The notes under the pieces: model-generated
Told to the model about the DNA's origin: nothing
The model's database searches: none
Seen by the model: the letters and a program-made list of their open reading frames with translations, nothing else
Shown here: positions 25,689 to 33,400 of the stretch, piece by piece
Layout of the letters: each line of letters starts with the position of its first letter
Numbering within the stretch: position 1 is the stretch's first letter
DNA from: Chryseobacterium gleum
Lineage (GTDB): Bacteria > Bacteroidota > Bacteroidia > Flavobacteriales > Flavobacteriaceae
Length of the DNA stretch: 64,000 nucleotides
Direction of reading: 5' to 3'
Assembly (NCBI GenBank): GCA_945897915.1
Contig: CAMDGB010000005.1
Span: 1 to 64,000 of the forward strand
Translations under genes and position numbers: made by a program

Positions 25689-27632
25689 ATGTTATTACAA
25701 GAAATTCTTTTCGAACCCATAAAAAATGCCGTTGAAAAACTGTTTTTAATTACTATTGAAAAAGTTGAATTTCAATCTACTAAGAAAGATTTTGAAGGCG
25801 ATATTACTATAGTAGTTTTTCCTTTGGTAAAACAAATTAAAGGCAATCCATTAGAAATAGGAACCAAAATTGGGGAATATTTAGTAGATAACGTTGCTGA
25901 GGTTTCAAAATTTAATGTAGTTGCAGGTTTTTTAAATTTAGTAATTTCTGACCAATATTATATTAATTACTTCAATAGCATTAAAAATAATAATTCTTTC
26001 GGATTTGTAACACCAACTGAAGGCGAAAAAGCAGTTATGGTAGAATATTCTTCTCCAAATACAAACAAACCGCTGCATTTAGGTCATATTAGAAATAATT
26101 TATTAGGATATTCAGTTGCTGAAATCATTAAAGCATCTGGAAAAAAAGTATATAAAACACAAATTATTAACGACAGAGGAATTCATATTTGTAAATCGAT
26201 GTTGGCTTGGCAAAAATTCGGAAACGGACAAACACCTGCTTCAACTGGTTTAAAAGGCGATAAATTAGTGGGTAATTTTTATGTCAAGTTTGAACAAGAA
26301 TTTCAAGTTGAATATAATAAATGGTTAAGTTCAGATGTCAACTCTGAAGTTGTAAATGATTTTGAAAAACTGACTAAATCGAAAGAATTTCAAGAATTTT
26401 TGAATGAAGAGGTCAAGAATAATAAAGATTTTTTGACTTTTTCTGAAAACGAAAAATTTGATTTTTATAAAGCTTTGGTACATAAAGCCCACAAAAAATT
26501 TTATAAAAATGAATATTTTAATAATTATAGTAAAATAGGTAAAGAAGTTCAACAAATGCTTTTAGATTGGGAAAATGGAAAACCAGAAGTCATCGAACTA
26601 TGGAAAACCATGAACCAATGGGTTTACGATGGATTTGCAGTAACATATACTAATTTAGGAGTAGATTTTGATAGCTATTATTATGAAAGTAATACCTATT
26701 TACTAGGAAAAGATGTAGTGGAAGAAGGTTTAACTCGTGGTGTTTTCTTCAAAAAAGAAGACGGTTCAGTTTGGATTGATTTAACTGCAGATGGCTTAGA
26801 TGAAAAAATTGTATTGCGTTCAGATGGCACTTCGGTGTACATGACGCAAGATATAGGAACGGCAATTCAGCGTGTTAGAGATTTTTCAGATATTGGCGGA
26901 ATGGTTTATACCGTTGGTAATGAGCAAGATTACCATTTTAAAGTATTGTTTTTAATTCTGAAAAAATTAGGATATGAATGGGCTGAAAATTTATTCCATT
27001 TATCATACGGAATGGTAGAATTGCCTTCTGGAAAAATGAAATCCCGTGAAGGAACAGTTGTAGATGCCGATGATTTAATGGCGGAAATGACTACCACAGC
27101 GCAACAAATTTCAGAAGATTTAGGAAAATTAGATGGGTATTCAGAAGCAGAAAAAGCCAGTTTGTATAACATAATTGGTTTAGGAGCTTTAAAATATTAC
27201 ATGTTAAAAGTAGATCCAAAAAAACAAATGATGTTCAATCCTGAGGAATCTGTTGATTTTAATGGAAATACCGGACCGTTTATTCAATACACTTATGCTC
27301 GTATTCAATCGATTTTAAGAAAAGCTACTTTCGATCATAGTAAGGAAGTGACTTTTTCTGAATTGCACGAAAAAGAAAAAGAATTAATCAAACAAGTGCA
27401 ACTATTTCCTGAAGTAATTCAAAGTGCTGCTGAAAATCATAGTCCAGCATTAGTGGCAAATTACACATACGATTTGGTAAAAGAATTCAATTCCTTTTAT
27501 CAAAATGTGTCGATTTTAGGGGAAGATAATTTAGACAAAAAAATATTCAGAGTACAACTATCAAATTCAGTAAGTCAGGTAATTAAAAGCGCTTTCGGAT
27601 TATTAGGAATTAGCGTTCCTGAACGTATGTAA
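25689..27632 (+). CDS. argS: Arginyl-tRNA synthetase
   Basis: 647 residues, class I synthetase charging tRNA-Arg. The N-terminal additional domain (about 1-110) is followed by the HIGH-type motif HLGH in NKPLHLGHIRNN, then the KMSKS-type GKMKSREGTVV, and an alpha-helical anticodon-binding domain containing NTGPFIQYTYARIQSI. The ATG at 25689 was chosen because the N-terminus then matches family length and lies just after a -7 box. It contains a ~75-residue lysine- and glutamate-rich helical segment between the HIGH motif and VYDGFAVTYTNLGVDFDSYY. The gene is alone on its transcript or leads into the acyltransferase cluster 70 bp downstream. Confidence 0.96.
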   Translation: MLLQEILFEPIKNAVEKLFLITIEKVEFQSTKKDFEGDITIVVFPLVKQIKGNPLEIGTKIGEYLVDNVAEVSKFNVVAGFLNLVISDQYYINYFNSIKNNNSFGFVTPTEGEKAVMVEYSSPNTNKPLHLGHIRNNLLGYSVAEIIKASGKKVYKTQIINDRGIHICKSMLAWQKFGNGQTPASTGLKGDKLVGNFYVKFEQEFQVEYNKWLSSDVNSEVVNDFEKLTKSKEFQEFLNEEVKNNKDFLTFSENEKFDFYKALVHKAHKKFYKNEYFNNYSKIGKEVQQMLLDWENGKPEVIELWKTMNQWVYDGFAVTYTNLGVDFDSYYYESNTYLLGKDVVEEGLTRGVFFKKEDGSVWIDLTADGLDEKIVLRSDGTSVYMTQDIGTAIQRVRDFSDIGGMVYTVGNEQDYHFKVLFLILKKLGYEWAENLFHLSYGMVELPSGKMKSREGTVVDADDLMAEMTTTAQQISEDLGKLDGYSEAEKASLYNIIGLGALKYYMLKVDPKKQMMFNPEESVDFNGNTGPFIQYTYARIQSILRKATFDHSKEVTFSELHEKEKELIKQVQLFPEVIQSAAENHSPALVANYTYDLVKEFNSFYQNVSILGEDNLDKKIFRVQLSNSVSQVIKSAFGLLGISVPERM

Positions 27633-27639
27633 AGTAATA

Positions 27640-27670
27640 TTTACGAAGTTAGATTTACGATTTACGAAGT
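27640..27670. repeat. Short direct repeat upstream of the SGNH gene
   Basis: TTTACGAAGT occurs at 27640-27649 and 27661-27670, with a partial ATTTACGA copy between. Degenerate AT-rich repeats of this kind recur in several gaps of this window. Confidence 0.55.
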
Positions 27671-27702
27671 TTGAAATACAATTTTATAATTATAAAATAA
27701 AA

Positions 27703-29160
27703 GTGAACCAAAACAAAACCTATTTTTTTCAATCATGGCTAATTGTAGTAATTGCAATTGTTGCTTTTATTGGGTTTAAATCGTTTTTACCAAAAAAACT
27801 TTTCCCTGAAGCAACCGCAAATAGCAAAAATATTGTAGTAGATAGTTTGATGTTAGAAGCTGTAGCCGAAGGCGCCAATCTTTCTGAAGAAGACACTTTA
27901 ACCAACAAAACCATTTCTTTTGTCAAAAATCCATTTGGAATAAAATTTTCTAGCGAGAAATTCGAACAATATAAAGGATATCAATACTTAATTCCGTTTT
28001 TTGAAAAATTATACCAATTAGAAACCAATAAAAAAGGAAAAGCCCGAATTGCCTATTTTGGAGATTCAATGACAGATGGCGATATGATTGTTCAAGATGT
28101 TCGCATGCAATTTCAAACTGTATATGGAGGAGAAGGTGTAGGTTTTGTAAATATTACATCAGAATCAGCTTCCTCTAGAGGGTCCATTTTACATGAATTT
28201 TCTCCAAATTGGAAAGCACAATCGTATCTAAGAACAAAAAGTCCTTTGCGTTCATTTGGTGTCAATGGTTCCGTTTTTTTTGCAAAAGATACCGCAAATC
28301 CTATTTGGGTAAAATATAAAGCTGGCAGAAATCGTTTTTCATCAACTTTAAATAATCCAACACTTTTTTATGGAAGTTCTAAAAATAAAAAAGCAATGTT
28401 ACGACAAGTTATTGGAAAAGATACTTTTTATAAAAAGCTTACGCCAAACGCCATTTTAAATACTACTCAAATTGGAACATCTTTAAAAAATATTAAAGTA
28501 AATTTTATAAATGCAGATTCTATTCCTTTTTACGGATTTAATTTTGACAATGGAAAAGGAATTCATGTTGATAATTTTTCTTCCCGAGGGAATTCTGGTT
28601 TGCCTTTAGGTTCATTCAATATTGATTTGATGAATGCTTTTCAGCAAAAGTTGGGTTATGATTTAATTATTTTACAATTTGGTACCAATGTTTTAAATTA
28701 TGATTCATTAAATTATTCTTGGTATGAAAGAAAAATGACTTCCGTTATAAATCACGTAAAACAATGCTTTCCTGGAGCCGCTATTTTAATTATCACTACG
28801 GCTGATAAATCTACTAAATACGATATGCAAATGAAATCGGATTCTGCCGTTGCGCCATTAATTATGGCTCAGAAACAATATGCAGTAAAATCGGAAGCTG
28901 GTTTAGTAAATTTATATACACTTATGGGCGGTGATGGCTCAATGGTAAAATGGGTAGAAAATGTACCCGCAAAAGCTAATAAAGATTATACACATTTTAA
29001 TTATAGAGGTGCAAAAGAAATTGCACAACTCATTTATAAACAAATAGATACTGGTTATAAAGAGTACAAAAGACTACGTATTCTAGCTAAGAAAAAATAC
29101 ATTCCAAAACCAACGGTAATTGATTCTGTATCGCTAATTAAAGACACTTTAAATGAATAA
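27703..29160 (+). CDS. SGNH-fold protein of an O-acyltransferase cluster (first copy)
   Basis: 485 residues starting at GTG. One N-terminal membrane anchor (about 11-29) leaves the rest in the periplasm. The catalytic blocks are visible: block I RIAYFGDSMTDGD with Ser122, block III-type LIILQFGTNVLNYD with Asn, and block V DYTHFNYRGA (Asp and His). This matches the SGNH acetyltransferase/esterase proteins that work with MBOAT membrane partners (AlgJ/AlgX- or PatB-like). It overlaps the next SGNH gene by 8 bp and lies upstream of the MBOAT gene, so all three form one operon. Confidence 0.85.
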   Translation: MNQNKTYFFQSWLIVVIAIVAFIGFKSFLPKKLFPEATANSKNIVVDSLMLEAVAEGANLSEEDTLTNKTISFVKNPFGIKFSSEKFEQYKGYQYLIPFFEKLYQLETNKKGKARIAYFGDSMTDGDMIVQDVRMQFQTVYGGEGVGFVNITSESASSRGSILHEFSPNWKAQSYLRTKSPLRSFGVNGSVFFAKDTANPIWVKYKAGRNRFSSTLNNPTLFYGSSKNKKAMLRQVIGKDTFYKKLTPNAILNTTQIGTSLKNIKVNFINADSIPFYGFNFDNGKGIHVDNFSSRGNSGLPLGSFNIDLMNAFQQKLGYDLIILQFGTNVLNYDSLNYSWYERKMTSVINHVKQCFPGAAILIITTADKSTKYDMQMKSDSAVAPLIMAQKQYAVKSEAGLVNLYTLMGGDGSMVKWVENVPAKANKDYTHFNYRGAKEIAQLIYKQIDTGYKEYKRLRILAKKKYIPKPTVIDSVSLIKDTLNE

Positions 29161-30586
29161 GTTTCTATACATATTATTTTTTACAGCATTTAGTTTTTCA
29201 CAAAACGATACTGTAAAAGTTGTTATTGATAGCGCTACGGTAGCTATTGATACAACAAATTTTGAAGCGTTTAATAATGTAATTTCTAATGAAAAAGCAT
29301 TAGTTACTATTTTTGATAAATTATACCAATTAGAAGAAAATCAAGACAGAAAAGTTCGAATAGTTCATATTGGTGATTCGCATATTCAAGCAGATATTTT
29401 TACGGCAAAAATACGTTACAGAATGCAGCAAAATTTTGGAAATGCTGGTTTTGGTTTTACATTTCCATATAGTTTAGCAAATACTAATAATAGTTCACCT
29501 ATTAAATTTAATAGTTCTAGCGGATTTTATGCAACTCGAAATTTATATGCAGAAGTATCAAAACCAGTAGGGATTAGTGGGATTTCTTTCGAACCTAAAC
29601 AAAAAAGTTTTCATATTGACTTGTTAGTCAAAGAAGCACAATTCGATTTCACGAAGTTGAAAATCATTTCACCTAAAAACGAAAATATTTTTAATGTGTC
29701 TTTTGCGAAAAAAAGCAATATTGTTCAAGAAAAAGTGGCGGTAAAAACACCCGCAATAAGTTCTCATAAAGTAAAACCCGGTGAAGTTTTAGGCGGTATT
29801 GCAGATAAATATAACATATCATTAAAACAATTAAAATCAGCTAACGGATTGTCTTCTGATAATATTAGAGATGGCAAAATTTTAAAAATTCCCGGCGGCA
29901 AAACAGTTACAACCTATAAAACAATTTCAACTGTAAAATACAGTTATGAACCGATTATTTTAGAAAACACATCATTATATAATGTTTATAGTTCTGAAAG
30001 ACCGATTGATAAAATTACAATTATAGGAAATGAAAACAGTACTGAATTTGCATTAAATGGCTTGATTTTAGAAAATGAAAATCCGGGAATTACTTATTCT
30101 TCTATTGGTGTAAATGGCGCAAAAAGCAGTGATTTTAATAAGTTTCCTTTGTTTTTTGAGCAATTACCAAGTTTAGAAGCAGATTTATACGTAATTTCTT
30201 TAGGCACCAACGAAAGCTTTGACAAACAAGATATTGCTACTTATTTCGGAAATTTAAAAACAATGATTGACGGAATAAAACAGAAGTGTCCAGAAGCTTC
30301 TTTTTTACTAACTACGCCACCACCATCAGTTTTACTTGGAAAATCTCAAAATATTTATATTGAAAAATATGCCGAAAAAATTATTGAAATGGCACCAACT
30401 GAAAACTATGCTGTATGGAATTTATTAGATATTTTTGGTGGAAATAAAAATATTACCATTAATTCAAGAATGGGATTAATGGCAAGAGATAAAGTGCATT
30501 ATTCAAATGCAGGTTATGATAAACAAGGCGAATTATTTTTCGATGCGTTTATTCAATCGTACGAATTATATAAATCTGAAAAATAG
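29153..30586 (+). CDS. SGNH-fold protein with inserted LysM domain
   Basis: 477 residues with a signal peptide (to about residue 16). Block I is RIVHIGDSHIQAD with Ser76, the Asn block is LYVISLGTNESFD, and the C-terminal Asp-His pair is in RDKVHYSNAGYD. Between them, residues about 204-249 form a LysM module (HKVKPGEVLGGIADKYNIS, then LKQLKSANGL and GKILKIPGG), a peptidoglycan- or GlcNAc-glycan-binding fold. The architecture SGNH-LysM-SGNH, with LysM interrupting one catalytic domain, is unusual and points at a peptidoglycan-type substrate; that is inference. It overlaps the upstream SGNH gene by 8 bp and precedes the MBOAT gene by 6 bp. Confidence 0.87.
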   Translation: MNKFLYILFFTAFSFSQNDTVKVVIDSATVAIDTTNFEAFNNVISNEKALVTIFDKLYQLEENQDRKVRIVHIGDSHIQADIFTAKIRYRMQQNFGNAGFGFTFPYSLANTNNSSPIKFNSSSGFYATRNLYAEVSKPVGISGISFEPKQKSFHIDLLVKEAQFDFTKLKIISPKNENIFNVSFAKKSNIVQEKVAVKTPAISSHKVKPGEVLGGIADKYNISLKQLKSANGLSSDNIRDGKILKIPGGKTVTTYKTISTVKYSYEPIILENTSLYNVYSSERPIDKITIIGNENSTEFALNGLILENENPGITYSSIGVNGAKSSDFNKFPLFFEQLPSLEADLYVISLGTNESFDKQDIATYFGNLKTMIDGIKQKCPEASFLLTTPPPSVLLGKSQNIYIEKYAEKIIEMAPTENYAVWNLLDIFGGNKNITINSRMGLMARDKVHYSNAGYDKQGELFFDAFIQSYELYKSEK

Positions 30587-30592
30587 AAGATT

Positions 30593-32266
30593 GTGTTGGA
30601 AGATTGGTTTTATAAAAATATAGGCAAAATTACTCCTGAAGTAATCGAAAAATGGTTTGTTTACAATGAAAAAGAGCCATTACTTTTTAATTCGGGCTTA
30701 TTTTTAGGTTTGTTTTTAGTCTTTTATTTCTGGTATATTTTACTTAGAAAAGCGGACACCATGCGAATGATTTACGTAATTTTATTTTCGCTGTTTTTCT
30801 ATTACAAATCAAGTGGAATCTACTTTTTGTTACTTTTAGGATCGGCAGTTGTCGACTATAATTTAGGGAATTTAGTGCATCGAACTTCTAGTATTTTTTA
30901 TAAAAAGTTATGTTTAACATTTAGTATTATTCTAAATTTAGGATTTTTAGGGTATTTTAAATACAGTAATTTTTTAGTAGATATTACCAATAACTTAACT
31001 GGAGAAAAATTTTTGTTTTTTGATGTTATTTTACCTGTAGGAATTTCATTTTATACGTTTCAATCTATAAGTTATATTATTGAAATATATCGAAAAGAAA
31101 TTGAACCCACTAATCGCTTTATGGATTATTTGTTTTTCGTATCTTTTTTCCCACAATTAGTTGCTGGACCTATCGTTAGAGCAAAAGACTTTTTACCACA
31201 AATTTATCAGAAATTAAACGTAACCCAAGACGACATTAATCGTGCTTTTCTATTAATTATTGGAGGTTTAATTAAGAAAACAGTTATTTCAGATTATATA
31301 TCATTAAACTTCGTCGATCGTGTTTTCGACTTACCAAATAGTTACACGCCTTTTGAAAATTTAATGGCCTCTTATGGTTATACGATTCAAATATATTGTG
31401 ATTTTTCTGGATATTCAGATATGGCAATTGGTGTAGCCTTGTTATTGGGATTCAAATTACCAACCAATTTTCGTTCGCCATATAAATCGACTTCAATAAC
31501 CGATTTTTGGCGCCGTTGGCACATTTCGTTATCTACTTGGTTAAAAGATTTTTTATACATTTCAGTAGGCGGAAATCGTTACGGAACTTTTGCTGGTTTT
31601 TTATTTCCAAGTTTATTTTTTATTGGTATCATCATTTGGGGAATTTCATTTTCTACAACCAGTAACATTCCGTTAATTTTAGCTGTAGCATCTACAATAA
31701 TATTTATTTTCACTTTTTTATTTTCAAGGGAAAAAGAAAAAACCATGTACACCAATGTAAACTTAATGACAACCATGTTGTTAGGCGGATTGTGGCACGG
31801 AGCAAGTTTGCGTTTCATAATTTGGGGTGCATTACATGGTATGGCTTTGGCCATTCACAAAATATTTTTAGAATATTACCCGCCGTCAAAGCGTAAGGTG
31901 TTTTTCTTAACGCCTTTTTTGAAGTTTTTTTCTATTTTAGTAACATTTCATTTTGTGGCTTTCTGTTGGATTTTCTTTCGAGCCAAAGATTTTACAATTG
32001 CATTACAAATAATTGAAAACATTGGAAAAGTAACCTTTGATTTCAATCAGTGGTTCACCATTATTCAAGGTTATCAAAATGTATTTATTTTGATGTTTTT
32101 AGGCTATTTTTGGCATTACATTCCTGAAAAAGTTACTGTCGCCATTCAAAATGTGTTTAAAGCAATGCCTTTAATTACACGAGCTATTGTTTTAGGATTA
32201 ATTTTTTGGTTGGTTTATGCTACAGCAGCTGCCGGACCACAACCGTTTATTTACTTCCAATTTTAA
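30593..32266 (+). CDS. MBOAT-family O-acyltransferase (AlgI/DltB/PatA-like)
   Basis: 557 residues, polytopic inner-membrane enzyme that passes acyl groups from the cytosol to a periplasmic carrier or SGNH partner. Signatures: FFPQLVAGPIVRAKDF, CDFSGYSDMAIG, DFWRRWHISLSTW (304-316) and the catalytic His402 in GGLWHGAS. Between GGNRYG (326-331) and the catalytic segment lie about 55 extra, mostly hydrophobic residues, probably two added helices compared with AlgI, where I recall about 20. Start is GTG. It is the last member of the operon with the two SGNH genes; no alginate or D-alanine (dlt) genes are near, so the acceptor is unknown. Confidence 0.92.
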   Translation: MLEDWFYKNIGKITPEVIEKWFVYNEKEPLLFNSGLFLGLFLVFYFWYILLRKADTMRMIYVILFSLFFYYKSSGIYFLLLLGSAVVDYNLGNLVHRTSSIFYKKLCLTFSIILNLGFLGYFKYSNFLVDITNNLTGEKFLFFDVILPVGISFYTFQSISYIIEIYRKEIEPTNRFMDYLFFVSFFPQLVAGPIVRAKDFLPQIYQKLNVTQDDINRAFLLIIGGLIKKTVISDYISLNFVDRVFDLPNSYTPFENLMASYGYTIQIYCDFSGYSDMAIGVALLLGFKLPTNFRSPYKSTSITDFWRRWHISLSTWLKDFLYISVGGNRYGTFAGFLFPSLFFIGIIIWGISFSTTSNIPLILAVASTIIFIFTFLFSREKEKTMYTNVNLMTTMLLGGLWHGASLRFIIWGALHGMALAIHKIFLEYYPPSKRKVFFLTPFLKFFSILVTFHFVAFCWIFFRAKDFTIALQIIENIGKVTFDFNQWFTIIQGYQNVFILMFLGYFWHYIPEKVTVAIQNVFKAMPLITRAIVLGLIFWLVYATAAAGPQPFIYFQF

Positions 32267-32278
32267 GATTTTTAAATT

Positions 32279-32455
32279 ATGAAAAAAACATTTTTAAATA
32301 AGTGGCATTTTATGCGCTATTTCCGAATTGCAATAGCCCTGTTCTGCTTTTATACAGCTTACGAACAAAATCAATGGCTATTTTTTATTTTTGGTATTTT
32401 CTTTTTGTTTCAGGCAGTTTTTAATTTAGGATGCGGTGGAAGCTGTAAGAATTAA
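32279..32455 (+). CDS. Small membrane protein, 58 residues
   Basis: An ATG frame of 58 codons begins 12 bp after the MBOAT stop. It starts MKKTFLNKWHFMRYFRIAIA, continues with hydrophobic stretches around ALFCFYTAYE and WLFFIFGIFFLFQAVFNL, and ends CGGSCKN. Two short helices with a polar turn resemble DUF2892/YgaP-type small membrane proteins. Two cysteines at the tail (CGGSC) may bind metal or form a disulfide. Its proximity suggests co-transcription with the acyltransferase cluster; any functional link is inferred. Confidence 0.7.
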   Translation: MKKTFLNKWHFMRYFRIAIALFCFYTAYEQNQWLFFIFGIFFLFQAVFNLGCGGSCKN

Positions 32456-32489
32456 AGTGTTGTATTTCAATTTTTTAATAAAAAAAAAC

Positions 32490-32497
32490 TATATTTG
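32490..32497 (+). promoter_or_regulatory. -7 promoter element for the lipoprotein gene
   Basis: TATATTTG, an exact TAnnTTTG match, 25 nt before the ATG at 32523. A TTG at 32460-32462 is too far (27 bp) to be a standard -33. Confidence 0.45.
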
Positions 32498-32522
32498 TTT
32501 ATAAACCATAATAAATTAAGTT

Positions 32523-32981
32523 ATGAAAAAAATTAAAATAATTTCAGTTTTAGTACTTTTGTTTGTGCTTAATGTGGCTTCCATGTGTAGTGACGACGAT
32601 GATTCTCCAACAAATGTAAACCAAACACAAGTAATTAATACCGTAATATCAGGAACTTGGCGTATTACTAATTATGTTGATTCGGGTGTAAACGAAACTA
32701 CTAATTTTACAGGTTATAATTTTACATTTGGTGCTAATAATGTACTTACAGCAGTAGGAAACGGATTAACAATATCAGGAACTTGGTCTGTTACGGACAC
32801 AAATAGTAACGACGATACTTTAAACGATTTAGATTTTAATATTGCTTTTACTTCTCCAGTTAACTTTTTAGAATTATCGGATGACTGGGATATCGTTTCA
32901 AGAACCGATACTAAAATTCAATTGATTGATGTGAGTGGAGGTAACGGCGGAACAGATTATTTAACCTTTGATAAAAATTAA
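32523..32981 (+). CDS. Lipocalin-like lipoprotein with acidic export tag
   Basis: 152 residues. A hydrophobic signal peptide ends at Cys22 (VASMC), directly followed by SDDDDS. An acidic patch right after the acylated Cys is what the lipoprotein surface-export signals of Bacteroidota look like, so the protein may be displayed outside the cell. The mature part is beta-rich with repeated GTWRITNY and GTWSVTDT strands, a pattern seen in small lipocalin-like lipoproteins (ISGTWRI, ISGTWSV, KIQLIDV). Ligand unknown. It stands alone with its own -7 box. Confidence 0.75.
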   Translation: MKKIKIISVLVLLFVLNVASMCSDDDDSPTNVNQTQVINTVISGTWRITNYVDSGVNETTNFTGYNFTFGANNVLTAVGNGLTISGTWSVTDTNSNDDTLNDLDFNIAFTSPVNFLELSDDWDIVSRTDTKIQLIDVSGGNGGTDYLTFDKN

Positions 32982-33014
32982 GAAAAATTTATCATTTAAG
33001 TAAAATAAAATTAT

Positions 33015-33022
33015 TACTTTTG
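33015..33022 (+). promoter_or_regulatory. -7 promoter element for the Lys/Cys-rich peptide
   Basis: TACTTTTG matches TAnnTTTG, 43 nt before the ATG at 33066. Confidence 0.4.
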
Positions 33023-33065
33023 AAATATATTAAGTTAATAAGTATAACAAATAAAAATAAATATC

Positions 33066-33257
33066 ATGAAAAAAGTATTGTCAATTGTTGCCTTAATGGC
33101 ATTTATGGTTTCTTCTGCTTCTGTACTAAGCTTTAAAGAAAAAGAAAAAGAAAAGAAAAAAGCAAAAACTGAAAAGTCTTCTTGTTCAGACAAAAAAGAA
33201 GCCGATAAAAAATCGTGTGCTTCAACTGAGAAAAAATCTTGTTGTTCAAAAAAATAA
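33066..33257 (+). CDS. Secreted lysine- and cysteine-rich small protein
   Basis: 63 residues: a signal peptide (MKKVLSIVALMAFMVSSAS, to about residue 22), then a mature part of about 40 residues that is nearly half lysine. It holds four cysteines, in SSCSDKK, KKSCAS and KKSCCSKK. The spacing is repeat-like (KKSC units). Such peptides could bind metals or polyanions, or be structural; the sequence does not decide. It has its own -7 box and a clear terminator, so it is an independent transcription unit and probably real despite its size. Confidence 0.75.
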   Translation: MKKVLSIVALMAFMVSSASVLSFKEKEKEKKKAKTEKSSCSDKKEADKKSCASTEKKSCCSKK

Positions 33258-33279
33258 TAAGTTTTAAAACAAGTTAAAC

Positions 33280-33311
33280 AACCGTTCCGAATTTTCAGAA
33301 CGGTTTTTTTA
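33280..33311 (+). terminator. Terminator after the Lys/Cys-rich peptide
   Basis: AACCGTTC (33280-33287) pairs with GAACGGTT (33298-33305), followed by a T-run. Confidence 0.85.
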
Positions 33312-33345
33312 TTTTTAAATATTAAAATTTTGCAAGAAGCTCACT

Positions 33346-33375
33346 TTGTTACTTTGCAACTTTAGTTTATATTTG
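33346..33375 (+). promoter_or_regulatory. Bacteroidota-type promoter for ffh
   Basis: TTG at 33346-33348, a 19-bp spacer, then TATATTTG at 33368-33375. Both elements and the spacing match the Bacteroidota primary sigma consensus. The ATG is 25 nt downstream. Confidence 0.75.
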
Positions 33376-33400
33376 CACTTCATTAAAAAGCTCAATTATT

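Noticed and set aside
25596..25689. 31 extra residues on argS
   Set aside because: A -7 box at 25660-25667 lies within this stretch, so it is probably not in the mRNA.
26331..26555. Minus-strand open frame inside argS
   Set aside because: It is the antisense shadow of a lysine- and glutamate-rich segment, giving only a Phe/Ile-rich product.
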